A DNA stretch of 64,000 nucleotides. It comes from UBA7803 sp034522075 (GTDB taxonomy: Bacteria > Pseudomonadota > Gammaproteobacteria > Pseudomonadales > Azotimanducaceae). A program made the position numbers and the translations under genes. Under the pieces are notes generated by a model that saw only the letters and a program-made list of their open reading frames with translations, was not told the DNA's origin and searched no databases. This document shows positions 1-10,551 of the stretch, piece after piece; the first letter of the stretch is position 1; each line of letters begins with the position of its first letter. The DNA is taken from the NCBI GenBank assembly GCA_034522075.1, contig JAXHLO010000023.1, positions 1 through 64,000 on the forward strand. Reading direction: 5' to 3'.

Positions 1-670
1 ACTGGCGCTGACCATATGTATTGCTTCACGGCGCGCCTGGCTGAACGAAAAGCCCGCGGGTTGCCAGTACGGCGCGGTGCGTGAAGGGTACTTGAACCCT
101 GCCTCGCGGGCTTCGTGAATACGCCGCTGGAGCAGTTCCGGGTCCGGGCCCTCACCATCCATCTCGACGCTGAAGATGCGCGCGTGCTGACCACCCATCC
201 ACGCGGGCCAGAAGCCGGCCGTGCATGGGCGCATCGGTGATGTAGGCCGCCGGCATTGCCGAGCAGCTGGACAGCGAGCACATCAGGCTGATGCCGCCGG
301 TAGCGCGCCGTCGGGGATCAGCCGTCCGGTGAGCCGCACCCAGTTCGTTGCCGTAGACCCGCGCAAATGCCTGACGGGTGGTCACCGGGCCCAGGGTATC
401 GGTGTAAGAGAAGGATTCCCGCAGGTACTCCGGCAGTTGCTCCGGGTCGTTGACCCCTTCCGTCGCCTCGAGGTGTTCGAAGTAAGCTGCCTGATGAGCC
501 AGGAAGCTGCGCGGGTCGGTCACTTCCGGATGCGGATAGCCGGCACCCAGGTGATGCATCTTCAGCCCTTTGTCACGCGCCAGTTTGCGCAGCCCCGGCA
601 GCGAGGCCGCCATCTTGCGGGTCACCGATACCGGCTGACGGCGGATACGCGGAGCATTCAGGTTCGCCAT
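1..670 (-). CDS. PLP-dependent aminotransferase, class I/II, N-terminal part (frameshifted, runs off window)
   Basis: The N-terminal 110 residues read cleanly from ATG at 670 and include HLGAGYPHPEVTDP and a Tyr-rich segment typical of fold-type I aminotransferases. The frame then breaks. A stretch with GGISLMCSL and PAAYITDAP stays in the first frame, but from about 220 down to 1 the protein continues in another frame (RIFSVEMDGEGPDPELL, then PAGFSFSQARREAI, the usual 'NPAGxxxSxxRR' region before the catalytic Lys). At least one indel lies near 190-240. The catalytic Lys and C-terminus lie outside the window. A strong AGGAGGT sits just before the ATG. The start is only 3 nt after the rsgA stop, so it is the third gene of a YgjP-rsgA-aminotransferase operon. 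Substrate unknown. Confidence 0.75.
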
Positions 671-673
671 GGT

Positions 674-1696
674 CTACCTCCTCGACCTGCTGTAGGTCGG
701 TTTCGGCGGCCGCTGCTGCTTGCGCTGCGCCTGCTCGCCGGTCAATTTGCGATAGCTGTCGACGCGCCGCGCCTCGAGATCGCCGGATTCGAGTGCCGCC
801 CGCACGGCACAGCCCGGCTCCGCCTCATGCCGGCAATCGCGGAACCGGCAGTGCCGGGCCAGCGACTCGATGTCATCGAACAGGCGTCCGCCGGGCAGGT
901 CGACGTCGGCCAGCGACAGTTCACGCATCCCCGGATTGTCCACCAGCAGACCGCCGTCGGGCAGTACGTGCAGCGAGCGCCCGGTGGTCGTGTGGCGCCC
1001 CTTCTCGTCAGCCTGGCGGGATTCACGGGTCAACTGAACCTGGGCGCCGGACAGGGTGTTCACCAGAGTGGACTTGCCGACCCCGGACGAACCGAGCAGC
1101 GCCACCGTCCGCCCCGGCCGGCACCAGCCCCTCACCCCGGCGAGGCTGTCAGGGTCCCGGGCATCCACCAGTTCTACTGCCAGGCCGTCCTTGAGGGTGC
1201 GCGCCCTCGTCAGGTACGACTCCGGCTCCGCAGCCAGGTCGGCTTTGCTCAGCACGACCACCGGCTTCACACCGGCATGCAGGGCCAGGGCCAGGTAGCG
1301 TTCCAGCCGCGACGGGTTGAATTCTTCATTGCAGGCGGTGACCAGAAACACGGTGTCCACGTTGGCAGCGAGTAGCTGAACCTCCCGCTCGCGGCCCACG
1401 GCCACCCGCTTGAGCAGGCTCTTGCGCTCCAGCAGTCGATTGATCTGGCGGCTGCCGCCATCGAGCAGCAACCAGTCGCCGATGGTCGGGCGCGCTTCCG
1501 CGTCGAGTTGAAACCAGCGCCCGCCCACGGCTGCTTCGATGCTGCCGCCTTCGACCACCACGGTCACGCTGCTGCGCTGCACGGCAAATACACGGCCGGG
1601 TAGCGCTTCGAGGCGCTCCGCGGCGCTGAGCTGAGCGGCAAAGAACTCATCCCAGCCGAGTCGTTCCAAGGAGAGAGAGGCCGGCGCCGCGGTCAT
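674..1696 (-). CDS. rsgA: Ribosome small subunit-dependent GTPase A (RsgA/YjeQ)
   Basis: This is a circularly permuted GTPase that assists late 30S subunit maturation. It has an N-terminal OB-fold, then G4 (SKADL, about residue 150) before G1 (GSSGVGKST, about 202-210) and G3 (DNPG, about 253), the permuted order of the family. The C-terminal zinc site is visible as Cys283, Cys288, His290 and Cys296. At 340 residues it is of normal length and fully intact, unlike several neighbours. The last codons (Arg-Arg) double as the AGGAGG ribosome-binding site of the downstream aminotransferase gene, and only 3 nt separate it from the upstream YgjP-like gene, so the three are probably translationally coupled. 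Confidence 0.95.
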   Translation of the reverse strand: MTAAPASLSLERLGWDEFFAAQLSAAERLEALPGRVFAVQRSSVTVVVEGGSIEAAVGGRWFQLDAEARPTIGDWLLLDGGSRQINRLLERKSLLKRVAVGREREVQLLAANVDTVFLVTACNEEFNPSRLERYLALALHAGVKPVVVLSKADLAAEPESYLTRARTLKDGLAVELVDARDPDSLAGVRGWCRPGRTVALLGSSGVGKSTLVNTLSGAQVQLTRESRQADEKGRHTTTGRSLHVLPDGGLLVDNPGMRELSLADVDLPGGRLFDDIESLARHCRFRDCRHEAEPGCAVRAALESGDLEARRVDSYRKLTGEQAQRKQQRPPKPTYSRSRR

Positions 1697-1699
1697 GGT

Positions 1700-2487
1700 T
1701 CAGTCCTGCATCAGCACGGGCAGGAACTGGTCGAGCTCTCCACGACGCACCTGCCAGTCGGGCATGTAGCGGGTCATCAGGCTGTAAAAGCGGGGACTGT
1801 GATCATAGTGGCGCAGATGGCAGAGCTCGTGCAGCACCACGTATTCGATCAGCCGCGGCGGCGTCTTGATGAGATGGGTGTTGAGGGAGATCCGGCCGAG
1901 CCGGCTGCAGCTCCCCCACTGGCTGCGCATGAATCGATGCCGCCAGGGCGGCGTTACTCCATGCAGCCACGGCAGTCTTCGCCGCCAGGCATTGAGGGCC
2001 CGGGCAAAACGTTCGTCGCCGCGGGAGCGATACCAGTCCGTTAGAGCCGCTCGAACCTGGGACTCTTCATCCTCCCGAACGGTCACGCACAAACGCCCGC
2101 GCAGATGGCAATCGGAGAACAGACCCAGTTGACCACCGGGCGGCGCAGCACGCTCACTGAGGCGCACCCCGGCCTGGCGGCCCTGGCGCACCAGCAGTCA
2201 GCGGCTCCCAGGAAATGCACCAGCTCACCTGTGGCATAGTTGAGACAGGAGGTCAGGCCGCCTGTGTTGGCAACCTTGTCGAGGCGATGGCAGAGCCAGC
2301 GCCGGTGTTCCCGGATCAGGCGGCGGATTTCGCTGGATGAAGCGTCCAGGGGCGCTTCCACGATCACATAGCCGGCCGGATCGAAGGCCAGACCGATACG
2401 CGTGCGGCGGCGTTTGCTGCGGCGCACCTCAACCGGAATGCCTTCCATGCTGGTCCGCACGGGCAACTGTGTGTTCAGGCCGACCAT
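1700..2487 (-). CDS. YgjP-family (DUF45) zinc metallohydrolase (frameshifted)
   Basis: The N-terminal half reads from ATG at 2487 (EVRRSKRRRTRIGLAF, then an RRWLCHRL helix). The C-terminal half reads in another frame from about 2200 and has the family signature: RSQWGSCS, then HELCHLRHYDHSPRFY, in which HELCH is the HExxH-type zinc site and a downstream His completes it. One indel near 2195-2205, just after VHFLGAA, joins the halves into a protein of about 260 residues, normal for YgjP/SprT-like DUF45 proteins. The function in cells is poorly defined for the family. It is the first gene of an operon with rsgA (3-nt gap). Confidence 0.8.
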
Positions 2488-2580
2488 GTGGGCCAGATGC
2501 TGTGGTTCATGAGCCGACGAGGCTAAACAGTTTTGCCGGGCTCTGCTAGTGTGAAGCAGGCAAATTCAGGGGAGCGGTAT

Positions 2581-3494
2581 ATGAAGCTTGCGGTGGAATT
2601 TCCCAGTGTGGCCTATCGGGAGGGGCCCGAGGGGATAGCGCGACTTGCGCGGGCCATCGAAGACCTGGGGTTCGATCAGCTCGATATGTTCGATCACGTG
2701 GTCATGGGCTTCCCCACGGCCGACCGTCCCGCCGGCCCCTATCCGCCCCAGATGCCCATTCTGGAAGCCTTCATGGTGCTCGCCTACGCGGCCGCAGCGA
2801 CCAGCCGGATCGGCCTCGGCACCGAGGTGCTGGTGCTGCCTCAGCGCCCACGGTGCTGGTGGCCAAACAGGCCGCCACTCTGGACATTCTCTCCGGCGGA
2901 CGGGTCAGACTGGGGGTAGGCGTCGGCTGGCAGGCCTCCGAATACGAGGCGCTGCAGATGGATTTCTCTGCCCGCGGACGGCATATGGACGAGGCCATCG
3001 AACTGCTGCGCGCCTGCTGGCGTGATGAACACGTGGATTTCGCCGGCGAACACTACCAGTGCACGGCCATGGCCATGGAGCCCAAGCCGCCTCAGGGCGA
3101 GCGTCTGCCGGTATGGATCGGCGGCAATTCGGCCCGCGCCCTGCGCCGTGCCGGCGAACTCGGCGACGGCTGGCTGGCCATGGCATATACCGACCCGGCT
3201 GCGGCGGCCCGGGCCGTGGCTGCCATACACCGCCATGCCGAGGCGGCCGGCCGGGATCCGGCGGCCATCGGCCTGCAGCAGATGCTCGATCTGCCGCCGC
3301 GGGATGCCGGCGGCAAAGCCTTCTATGCCGATGTCGACAAGGTCGTTGCCCGCGCCGAGGCGGTGCGCGGCATGGGCTTCGGCTGGGGCACACTCAATGC
3401 CACCGCCATCTTTCAGGCTGGTGCGCGCTCCGTCGACGCCATGATCGATACCCTGGGCACCCTGCACGACCGCATCCGCGCAGCCGTAGGCTGA
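2581..3494 (+). CDS. LLM-class (luciferase-like) flavin/F420-dependent oxidoreductase (frameshifted)
   Basis: It starts at ATG 2581 (MKLAVEFPSV), 6 nt after a GGGGAG ribosome-binding site. The first frame ends its homology at EVLVLPQR near 2845. The second frame resumes immediately with VLVAKQAATLDILSGGRV and the LGVGVGWQASEYEAL flavin-pocket region, through to RIRAAVG. One small indel near 2845-2855 restores a protein of about 304 residues, normal for the bacterial luciferase-like TIM-barrel family. The PVWIGGNS segment is typical. Cofactor (F420H2 or FMNH2) and substrate cannot be read from the sequence. One of three LLM paralogues in the window. Confidence 0.82.
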
Positions 3495-3545
3495 AGCGGC
3501 AACGAACGGCTCGACGACCCCCTGATCGACCCCGCTACCCGGCGA

Positions 3546-5667
3546 TTGCTGCTGGGGGTGTGCGTTATTCTGGCTGCGGGCATCGGCTTCGGCCTGTTCC
3601 TCGGCGTGGTCTACGGTCTGCTGACGCCGATCGAATGGGTTCTGCTGCCGGCCCTGTTGCTGGCCACGGCCGGCACCGCTGTGGCGGCCGGGGCAGCGAG
3701 TAAACGCAGATTTCTGGGCAGCACCCGGCTACTCGGCTTCGCCAGCGGAATCTATCTGCTGATCGGCGCAGCCAATCATCTGCTCTGGCAGGCCGATCCG
3801 GCGGCGAGCCTGGTCTACGTGGTCTGGTTTCCCGTCTATCACGTGCTGATATTCGCCGTGGTGGACGACGACTGGGCGCGGCGTCTGAGCCTCGGCGTGC
3901 TGTCGTCCGGTATCGCCCTGCAAACCGCAGCCGTGTACGTGCGACCGGCCTGGAACCCCGTCGACCCGGCCGTCACGGCCTGCATCGTGCTCCTGTTCGC
4001 GCAGATCGCCACCATCGCCATGTTGCAGATCATGGTGCGTTACAGAACGCGCTACGCGGCCAGTCAGGCCCGGGCAATCACTCTGCAACAGGGCGAACGG
4101 GAACTCAAAGCGGCTTTGGACGAGGCGCGAGCGGCCCGCCAGGACGCCGAGGAACAGCACCGCTTCGCCCACGACGCTCATCAGCGCCTGGCCACAATCC
4201 TCAACGCGCTGGATGTGGGTACCGCGTTGTTCCATCGGGATGGCCGCATGCTGCTGTGCAACCGGGTACTCGCCGATTTTCTCGACGAGTTCGGCATCGA
4301 TGCCGGTCAATCACCCACTTCCATGGAGGTCGCAGCCGCCCTGGACCAGTTCGGCGCCCAGGTACCGGAAGACCCTGAAAGCCGCTGGACCGAACGGTTT
4401 CGCCAAGTCGTCGATGGCTCCGACGCCCATGGGCAGATGTGGCTGCCGGACGGGCGCAGCTTCCTGGCTTCAGGCAGCCTGCTGGACAGCGGCGACGGCC
4501 TGTTCACCGTGGTGGAAACCACGGAAATCGAGCGCAGCCGCCACGCGTTGACACGTCTGCAGAAGATGGAGTCGCTGGGAAGCCTGGTGGGCGGCGTAGC
4601 GCACGACTTCGACGAGCGATATCTTCGTCCTGCTCGGGTCCTTCGAACTGTTGCGCGATGTCGAAGGCGACGAACGTCAGCAGACCATCGACCAGGCCAC
4701 CGTGGCCATCGACCGCGGCAGTGCTCTGACGCGCCAGCTCCTCAGTTTCGCCGGCAAAGGCGGCAGCGCAACAGCATCGGCCGTTCCGCTGGGCGACGCG
4801 CTGGAGCAGGTGCGTGCCATGGCCGTGGAAACCTGTCCCGACAGCATATCCCTGACCATCGAGTTGGCCGAGGAACTGCCGCCGGTCCTGGTTGACGAGA
4901 GTCTGCTGCACAGCGTCCTCGTCAGTCTCATAATGAATGCCTGCGAGGCCATGCCGGACGGCGGCCGCATCAGCATTCGCTGCGCTGCGGTCGACGTGCC
5001 GGGGACATCCGCGGCTGCAGAATTGAATCCCGGCCGGTACGTGGAAATCGCCTGCACAGACAGCGGCAGCGGTATCGAGCCGGAAATTCTCGATCGCGTC
5101 CTGGAACCGTTCTTCTCTACCAAGCGAGACCGTCACGGCGTCGGGCTCGGGCTGAGCAGCGCCTACGGCTTCGCCCGGGAATCCGGCGGCGACCTGCAGA
5201 TCGACAGCTCACCGGGCGCAGGAACCACCGTGAGCCTGTATCTGCCGGTCGCAGAACCCGCTCCACAGCAACCATCGTCTCCCCAGCAACCTCAGGATCG
5301 TTCGGCAGATCCTCTGCGGGCGCTGCTGGTCGAGGACAACGCCCAGGTCAGGCGCCTGGCCGTGATCTTTCTGGAGCGCATGGGCTTCATTGTCACCGAG
5401 GCCGCCGACGCCCAGAGCGCCCGCCGGGCATTCGTTGCCGAGCGCTTCGATCTATTGTTCAGTGATGTGGTCCTGCCCGACGGCAACGGCTACGAACTGG
5501 CCGCCGAATTCCGCCAGAGCGATCCGCAAATCGCCGTGCTGATGACTTCCGGCTATGCCGACACCAACGCCGCGGATGCGGATCCGGCAGGCACGCCGTG
5601 GCCGCAGCTGAGCAAACCCTATCGCTTCGGTCAGCTTCAGAAGGCGGTCCAGCAGGTGCTGGTGTAG
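3546..5667 (+). CDS. Membrane hybrid sensor histidine kinase with C-terminal receiver domain (frameshifted)
   Basis: Six hydrophobic helices fill the first 170 residues. A charged coiled-coil linker and a PAS-like domain (ALDVGTALFHRDGRMLL) follow, then an H-box (MESLGSLVGGVAHDF, phospho-acceptor His). The frame breaks just after this, near 4610. In the second frame the DHp helix continues (DERQQTIDQATVAIDRGSAL), then the ATPase N box (LIMNACEAM), G1 (DSGSGIE), G2 (GVGLGLSSAYGF), and a receiver domain with VEDN, phospho-acceptor Asp in FSDVVLPDG and the conserved Lys in LSKPYR. The start is uncertain: TTG 3546 is the first usual start codon, but the frame is open back to the stop of the LLM gene (3494) and contains plausible protein. 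It lies just upstream of a solute symporter pair, which it may control (inference). Confidence 0.82.
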
Positions 5668-5725
5668 GACGCCGCAAAGACTGGCCCGGCAATTGTACAA
5701 TGCCCGTTTCGGGAGGAATGGAAAC

Positions 5726-6007
5726 ATGAGCAGTCACGACGACGCCAAGCAGGACAGAAGCCGGGCATACTGGCGAGCCAATCTGAAACTCACCGGTGTG
5801 CTCCTCGTCATCTGGTTTACCGTGTCGTTCGGGTTCGGCGTGATTCTGGTTGAACCGCTCAATCGCATCGACTTCTTCGGGTTCCCCTTCGGCTTCTGGT
5901 GGGCGCAGCAGGGCTCGATCTACGTCTTCATTCTGCTGATCGTCGCGTACACCCTCGGCATGCGGTATCTGGACCGCAAGTACGACGTCCACGAGCAGGA
6001 GGACTGA
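5726..6007 (+). CDS. DUF4212 small membrane subunit of a solute:sodium symporter
   Basis: A 93-residue protein with two transmembrane helices (LTGVLLVIWFTVSFGFGV and GSIYVFILLIVAYTLGM), separated by the FFGFPFGFWWAQQGS loop that typifies the DUF4212 family. These small proteins are encoded directly before, and probably partner, SSS-family solute:sodium symporters of the VC_2705 type, exactly the arrangement here (stop at 6007, symporter at 6012). ATG 5726 is chosen over earlier starts because GGGAGGAA precedes it at good spacing. A TACAAT -10-like box lies at 5696-5701, but I see no convincing -35. Confidence 0.9.
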   Translation: MSSHDDAKQDRSRAYWRANLKLTGVLLVIWFTVSFGFGVILVEPLNRIDFFGFPFGFWWAQQGSIYVFILLIVAYTLGMRYLDRKYDVHEQED

Positions 6008-6011
6008 TCCA

Positions 6012-7811
6012 TTGGACGTTCAGATCCTCACTTACCTGTTCGTCGGCGTCTCTTTCGCCCTGTATATCGGCATTGCGGTCTGGTCCCGGGCCGCCTCCAC
6101 CCGGGATTTTTATGTCGCCGGCGGCCACGTCCACCCGGTGGCCAACGGCATGGCCACCGCTGCCGACTGGATGAGCGCTGCGTCGTTCATTTCCATGGCG
6201 GGCCTCATCGCCTTTCTGGGCTACGACGGCAGTGTCTACCTGATGGGCTGGACCGGCGGCTACGTGCTGCTGGCCATGCTGCTCGCCCCGTATCTGCGCA
6301 AGTTCGGCGAGTTCACCGTGCCGGATTTCATCGGGCGCCGCTACTACTCCAACACCGCCCGGGTGGTGGCTGTGATCTGCCTGGCTGGTGATCTCCACCA
6401 TTAGCCGGGCAGATGCGCGGGCGTCGGCATGCGTCTTCTCCCGCTTCCTCGATGTGCAGATCACCTGGGGCGTTGTCATCGGCATGGCTGTGGTATTCAT
6501 GTATGCCGTGCTCGGCGGCATGAAGGGCATCACGTATACCCAGGTTGCCCAGTATTGCGTGCTGATCTTCGCCTATCTGGTGCCGGCGATTTTCATCTCT
6601 CATGCTGCTGACCGGGATTCCGGTGCCGCAGCTGGGCCTCGGCGCCGGCGGTGGCCGATGGGTCGGGCCTGTCCGTCCTTGAGAAACTTCGACGCGCACG
6701 CTGGTCGTTGAGCTGCGGGCCCGCACCCCGCACGGACGGGTCAAAGCCGGGCGATCGACGTCGCTCGCCATCACCATGGCGCTGATGGTGGGCACGGCGG
6801 CCCTGCCGCATGTCATCGTGCGTTTCTTTACCGTGCCGAACGTGGCTGACGCGCGGAAGAGTGCCGGCTACGCGCTGGTCTTCATCGCCCTGCTGTACAC
6901 CACGGCACCCGCCGTCGGGGCTTTCGCCCGGCTCAACTTCATCGACACCGTCCACCAGGAGCCTATTCGCCGAGGCGGCCGGCCTGGTCCAGGAGCTGGG
7001 AGGGCGTGGGGCTCATCGGCTGGGTGGACAGAGCGCCGGCATGATGGGCGATGATATGCGCCCGGCGCGCCCGTTCCGGGGGCGTGCCGGCCTATGCCCG
7101 ACGGCGCGCGGCGCGCGTGGCGCACGCGCAGTGGTCGACCAACGCCCGGAACGGACACCGCCGAACGAGGTCTATGTGGACCGCGACATCATGGTGCTTG
7201 CCAACCCGGAGATCGCCGGCCTGCCGGGCTGGGTGGTGGCACTGGTGGCCGCCGGCGGCGTGGCGGCAGCGCTCTCCACCGCCGCGGGATTGCTGCTTGT
7301 CATATCCGCGTCGGTGTCCCACGATTCGCTGATCGACGACGCTCAGGCGCGCATATCGCCAGGCGACCGCCAGGAACTGCTCTACGCCCGTATCGCCGCG
7401 GCGGTGGCCATCGGGGTCGCCGGCTATCTGGGCATCAATCCGCCGGGCTTCGTTGCCCAGGTGGTAGCCTTCGCATTCGGCCTGGCCGCGGCCTCCCTGT
7501 TCCCAGCCATTCTCATGGGCATCTTCAGCCGCACCATGAACAAGCAGGGCGCCATTGCCGGGATGCTGACGGGGCTCAGCTTCACCTTCGCCTACATCGT
7601 CTATTTCAAATTCATCGCGCCGCAGCACAACAGCGCGCAATACTGGTGGTTCGGCATTTCGCCGGAAGGCATCGGCGCGGTCGGGGCAGCCCTGAATTTC
7701 GCCACGGCAGCGGCAGTCAACCGCTTCACCCCGGGGGTGCCGGCCCAGGTTCAGGAACTGGTCGAGCGCATCCGCATTCCGCGCGGCGCCGGAGCACCGT
7801 CAGCCCATTGA
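6012..7811 (+). CDS. Solute:sodium symporter, VC_2705/ActP-like (multiply frameshifted)
   Basis: SSS-family permease of about 600 codons in total, the expected length. It begins from TTG 6012 with TYLFVGVSFALYIGIAVWSR and has the conserved ATAADWMSAASFISMAG segment. The homology then hops between frames near 6385 (to RFLDVQITWGVVIGMAVVF), 6600 (MLLTGIPVPQLGLGAG), 6650 (VADGSGLSVLEKL), 6770 (MALMVGTAALPHVIVRFF), 6960-7000 (WEGVGLIGWVDRA) and finally VYVDRDIMVLANPEIAGL, which runs in one frame to the stop. At least six indels are needed. Substrate class is probably a short carboxylate such as acetate, by family; not provable here. The order of all segments is preserved, so the gene is complete apart from small indels. 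Confidence 0.8.
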
Positions 7812-7826
7812 CGGCGCCGCCGGGCG

Positions 7827-10050
7827 TCAGCCACCGAAGCGTGCTTTAACTTCCCGCCGCCGCGCGTGCAGCACCGGCTCGGTATAGCCGCTGGGCTGCT
7901 CGCGGCCCTTGAAGACCAGATCGCAGGCGGCCTGGAAGGCCACGCTGTCAGCAAAGTCGGGCGCCATGGGCCGATAGGCCGGATCACCGGCATTCTGCTC
8001 ATCCACCACCGCCGCCATGCGCTCCAGGCAGTCCGCGCACCTGCTGCTTCGCTGCAGATGCCGTGATAGAGCCAGTTGGCAGACATGCTGGCTGGCAATG
8101 CGCAGGGTCGCCCGGTCTTCCATGAGGCCCACGTCGTTGATGTCCGGAACCTTCGAGCAGCCCACCCCATGATCCACCCAGCGCACCACGTAGCCGAGAA
8201 TGCCCTGGGCGTTGTTGTCGAGCTCCCGGCTGCAATTCGTCCGCTAGTCCAGTGTCGCGCCCGCCCAGCAGGGGAATCTCCAGCATGATCGTCGATGCCG
8301 GCGCGCCGCGACGCTTCTCGAGTTGCTCCTGCCGCGCGAGGGCGATCCACCTGGTGATAGTGAATGGCGTGCAGGGTGGCCGCCGTGGGCGACGGCACCC
8401 AGGCGGTGTTGGCGCCGGCTTCAGGGGTGGCCGATCTTGGCCTCCAGCATGGCCGCCATTTCGATCCGGCTTGGGCCACCATGCCCTTGCCGATCTGGGC
8501 CCGGCCGCGAAGCCCGCAGGCCAGGCCCCGATGTCCACGTTGGCACTTCTCGTAGGCCTGAATCCAGGGCTGAGCTTCTTGAGCTCGCCCTTGCGCGGCA
8601 AAGGGACCGGCTTCCATGCTGGTGTGAATCTCGTCGCCAGTGCGGTCGAGAAAGCCGGTATTGATGAACACGATGCGTTCCCGGGCCACTTCGATACAGG
8701 CTTTGAGGTTCACCGTCGTGCGCCTCTCCTCATCCATGACGCCGACCTTCAGCGTATTGCGCGTACAGGCCCAGGGCGTCCTCGACGCGGTCGAACAGTT
8801 CCACGCTGAAGGCCACTTCCTCGGGGCCGTGCATCTTGGGCTCGGCCAGGTGGACACGAGCCGGTTCGGGACTGTTGCGCATGCGGCCCGTGCACCTTTG
8901 AGGTCGTGAATCGGCGGCGCAGGCTGCGTGATCACGCCGCATCGAGAATGCCTTCGGGAATCTCGCGGCCGTTGGCATCGAGCACCGCATCCGTTGGTCA
9001 TGAGGTGCCCCACATTGCGCACCAGCATGGTGGAGCGGCCCTGGAGGGCAAACGGCTGGCCATCGGGAGCGACGTAGTCGCGGTCCGGATGCATGGCACG
9101 CGTCACGGTCTGGCCGCCTTCTGCATGACGCTCCTGCAGGTCGACCCTTCATCAGACCCAGCCAGTTGCGGTACACCTCGGCCTTGTCCTCGGCGTCCAC
9201 GGCCGCCACCGAGTCTTCGGCAGTCCTGAATGGTGGTGACGGCGGACTCCAGCACCACGTCCTTAACACCGGCCGCGTGGGCAGACCCTACTGAATCATC
9301 CCGGTCGATCTGAATTTCCAGGTGCAGCCCATTGTTACGCAACAGAACCGCGGACGGTTCTTCGTCGCCCACGTAGCCGACGAACTGTTCGGGATCAGCC
9401 AGCCCCGTATTGCCGCCATCGGCAAGCACGGCGCGCAGTTGCCGGTCACCACCGCCCTCGCCGATGCCATAGGCGACCACGTCGCCGTGACTGGCATCCT
9501 GCAACGGCACCAGCTCGTCGAGAATTTCCCCGGCGCGCTGCATGACCAGCTCGCCGCGGGCCGGATTGTAACTGCTGCCTTTTTCCCGGCCGGGCTCCTC
9601 CGGCAGGATGTCAGTGCCGTACAGCGCATCGTACAGGCTGCCCCAGCGTGCATTGGCAGCATTCAGTGCATAGCGCGCGTTCATTACCGGGACGACGAGC
9701 TGCGGCCCGGCAATTCGCGCAATTTCGTCGTCGACATCACGTGTGGAGATGGTGAAATCGCCGGGTTCCGGCAGCAGATAGCCGATTTCTTCGAGAAACG
9801 CTTTATACTCCGCGGCGTCGATGGCTTTACCCTTGCGCTCCAGATGCCAGGCGTCGATACGTGCCTGCATCTCATCGCGCCGCGCCAGCAGTGCCTGATT
9901 CTTCGGCACCAGATCTTCGAGTATGGCGGCAAAGCCGCTCCAGAAGGCCTCCACATCTACACCGGTGCCGGGTGCAGCCTGATTCGCCACCAGGGCATCC
10001 AGCTCTGCAGCGACCTGCAGCCCACTGCGTTCGATCCGCTCCGTACTCAT
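7827..10050 (-). CDS. glcB: Malate synthase G (multiply frameshifted)
   Basis: Malate synthase condenses glyoxylate and acetyl-CoA to malate. The first 260 residues, from ATG 10050 (MSTERIERSGLQVAAELDAL), are intact and end near KDVVLESAVTT. Between about 9230 and 8190 the homology is scattered over all three minus frames (SVAAVDAEDKAEVYRNWLGL, DYVAPDGQPFALQGRSTMLV, PKMHGPEEVAFSVELFDRVE, GLRGRAQIGKGMVA). The last 110 residues are again clean (RWVDHGVGCSKVPDINDVGL ... YTEPVLHARRREVKARFGG). About 740 codons in total fit the G isoform. Roughly eight or more indels are implied. An in-frame ATG at 10083 is possible, but GGGGG precedes the one at 10050. Convergent with the symporter gene. Confidence 0.85.
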
Positions 10051-10149
10051 ACTGCCCCCACCGTTTTCATTGACGTCGATCATGCCCGATGCGGCACGGC
10101 GGCAGTATACTGACCCGGTGGCCTGAGGACGAATGTCATCCCGCAGGTT

Positions 10150-10213
10150 TTGTCAGTGACCCTATGCCTGGGGTAGGGTGCAGGAGCAGGACGGCGTTGG
10201 GACGCCCCAGGCA
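10150..10213 (+). promoter_or_regulatory. Possible promoter and structured 5' leader of the HiPIP gene
   Basis: A weak promoter candidate is TTGTCA (10150-10155), 18 nt, TAGGGT (10174-10179). The region can fold: 10165-10173 pairs over 9 bp with 10205-10213, and inside this lies a 5-bp hairpin (10193-10197 with 10202-10206, which competes with the outer arm by two bases). The outer stem ends 2 nt before the AGGAGG site at 10215-10220. This is direct inspection only; no conservation test was possible. Confidence 0.3.
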
Positions 10214-10224
10214 CAGGAGGCGAC

Positions 10225-10530
10225 ATGATCAACAGACGCATCTTCGTGAAAATGAGTTCGGTGGCCACGGCCGCTGCCCTGACCCATCAGACCCGGGCCT
10301 CGGAGTCGCTGGAACGGCTGCCGGAAGACAACCCTCAGGCCCAGGCCCTGAACTATGTGGAAGACGTCGAGGCCAACCCGCCGGAGGGGTTCGAACAAGG
10401 CTCCGGCCAGAATTGCACCAACTGTCAGCACTACAAAGCGGTGGACGACAACTGGGGGTCCTGCGCGCTGTTCCCGGGTTACAAGGTGCACGGCCCGGGC
10501 TGGTGCTCGGCGTGGGTGGCCCAGCAATAG
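10225..10530 (+). CDS. High-potential iron-sulfur protein (HiPIP), Tat-exported
   Basis: A small periplasmic [4Fe-4S] electron carrier of 101 residues. The N-terminus MINRRIFVKMS has a twin-arginine motif followed by a short hydrophobic Ala-rich stretch, as expected for export in folded form. The mature part carries the four cluster cysteines in the family order: CTNC, then GSCALFPG, then PGWCSAW. In photosynthetic and respiratory proteobacteria HiPIPs carry electrons between bc1 and reaction centres or oxidases; the partner here is unknown. ACAGGAGG precedes the ATG. It diverges from glcB and converges with the lipoprotein gene downstream. Confidence 0.93.
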   Translation: MINRRIFVKMSSVATAAALTHQTRASESLERLPEDNPQAQALNYVEDVEANPPEGFEQGSGQNCTNCQHYKAVDDNWGSCALFPGYKVHGPGWCSAWVAQQ

Positions 10531-10551
10531 GCCAACGGCCCTACCGACCCG

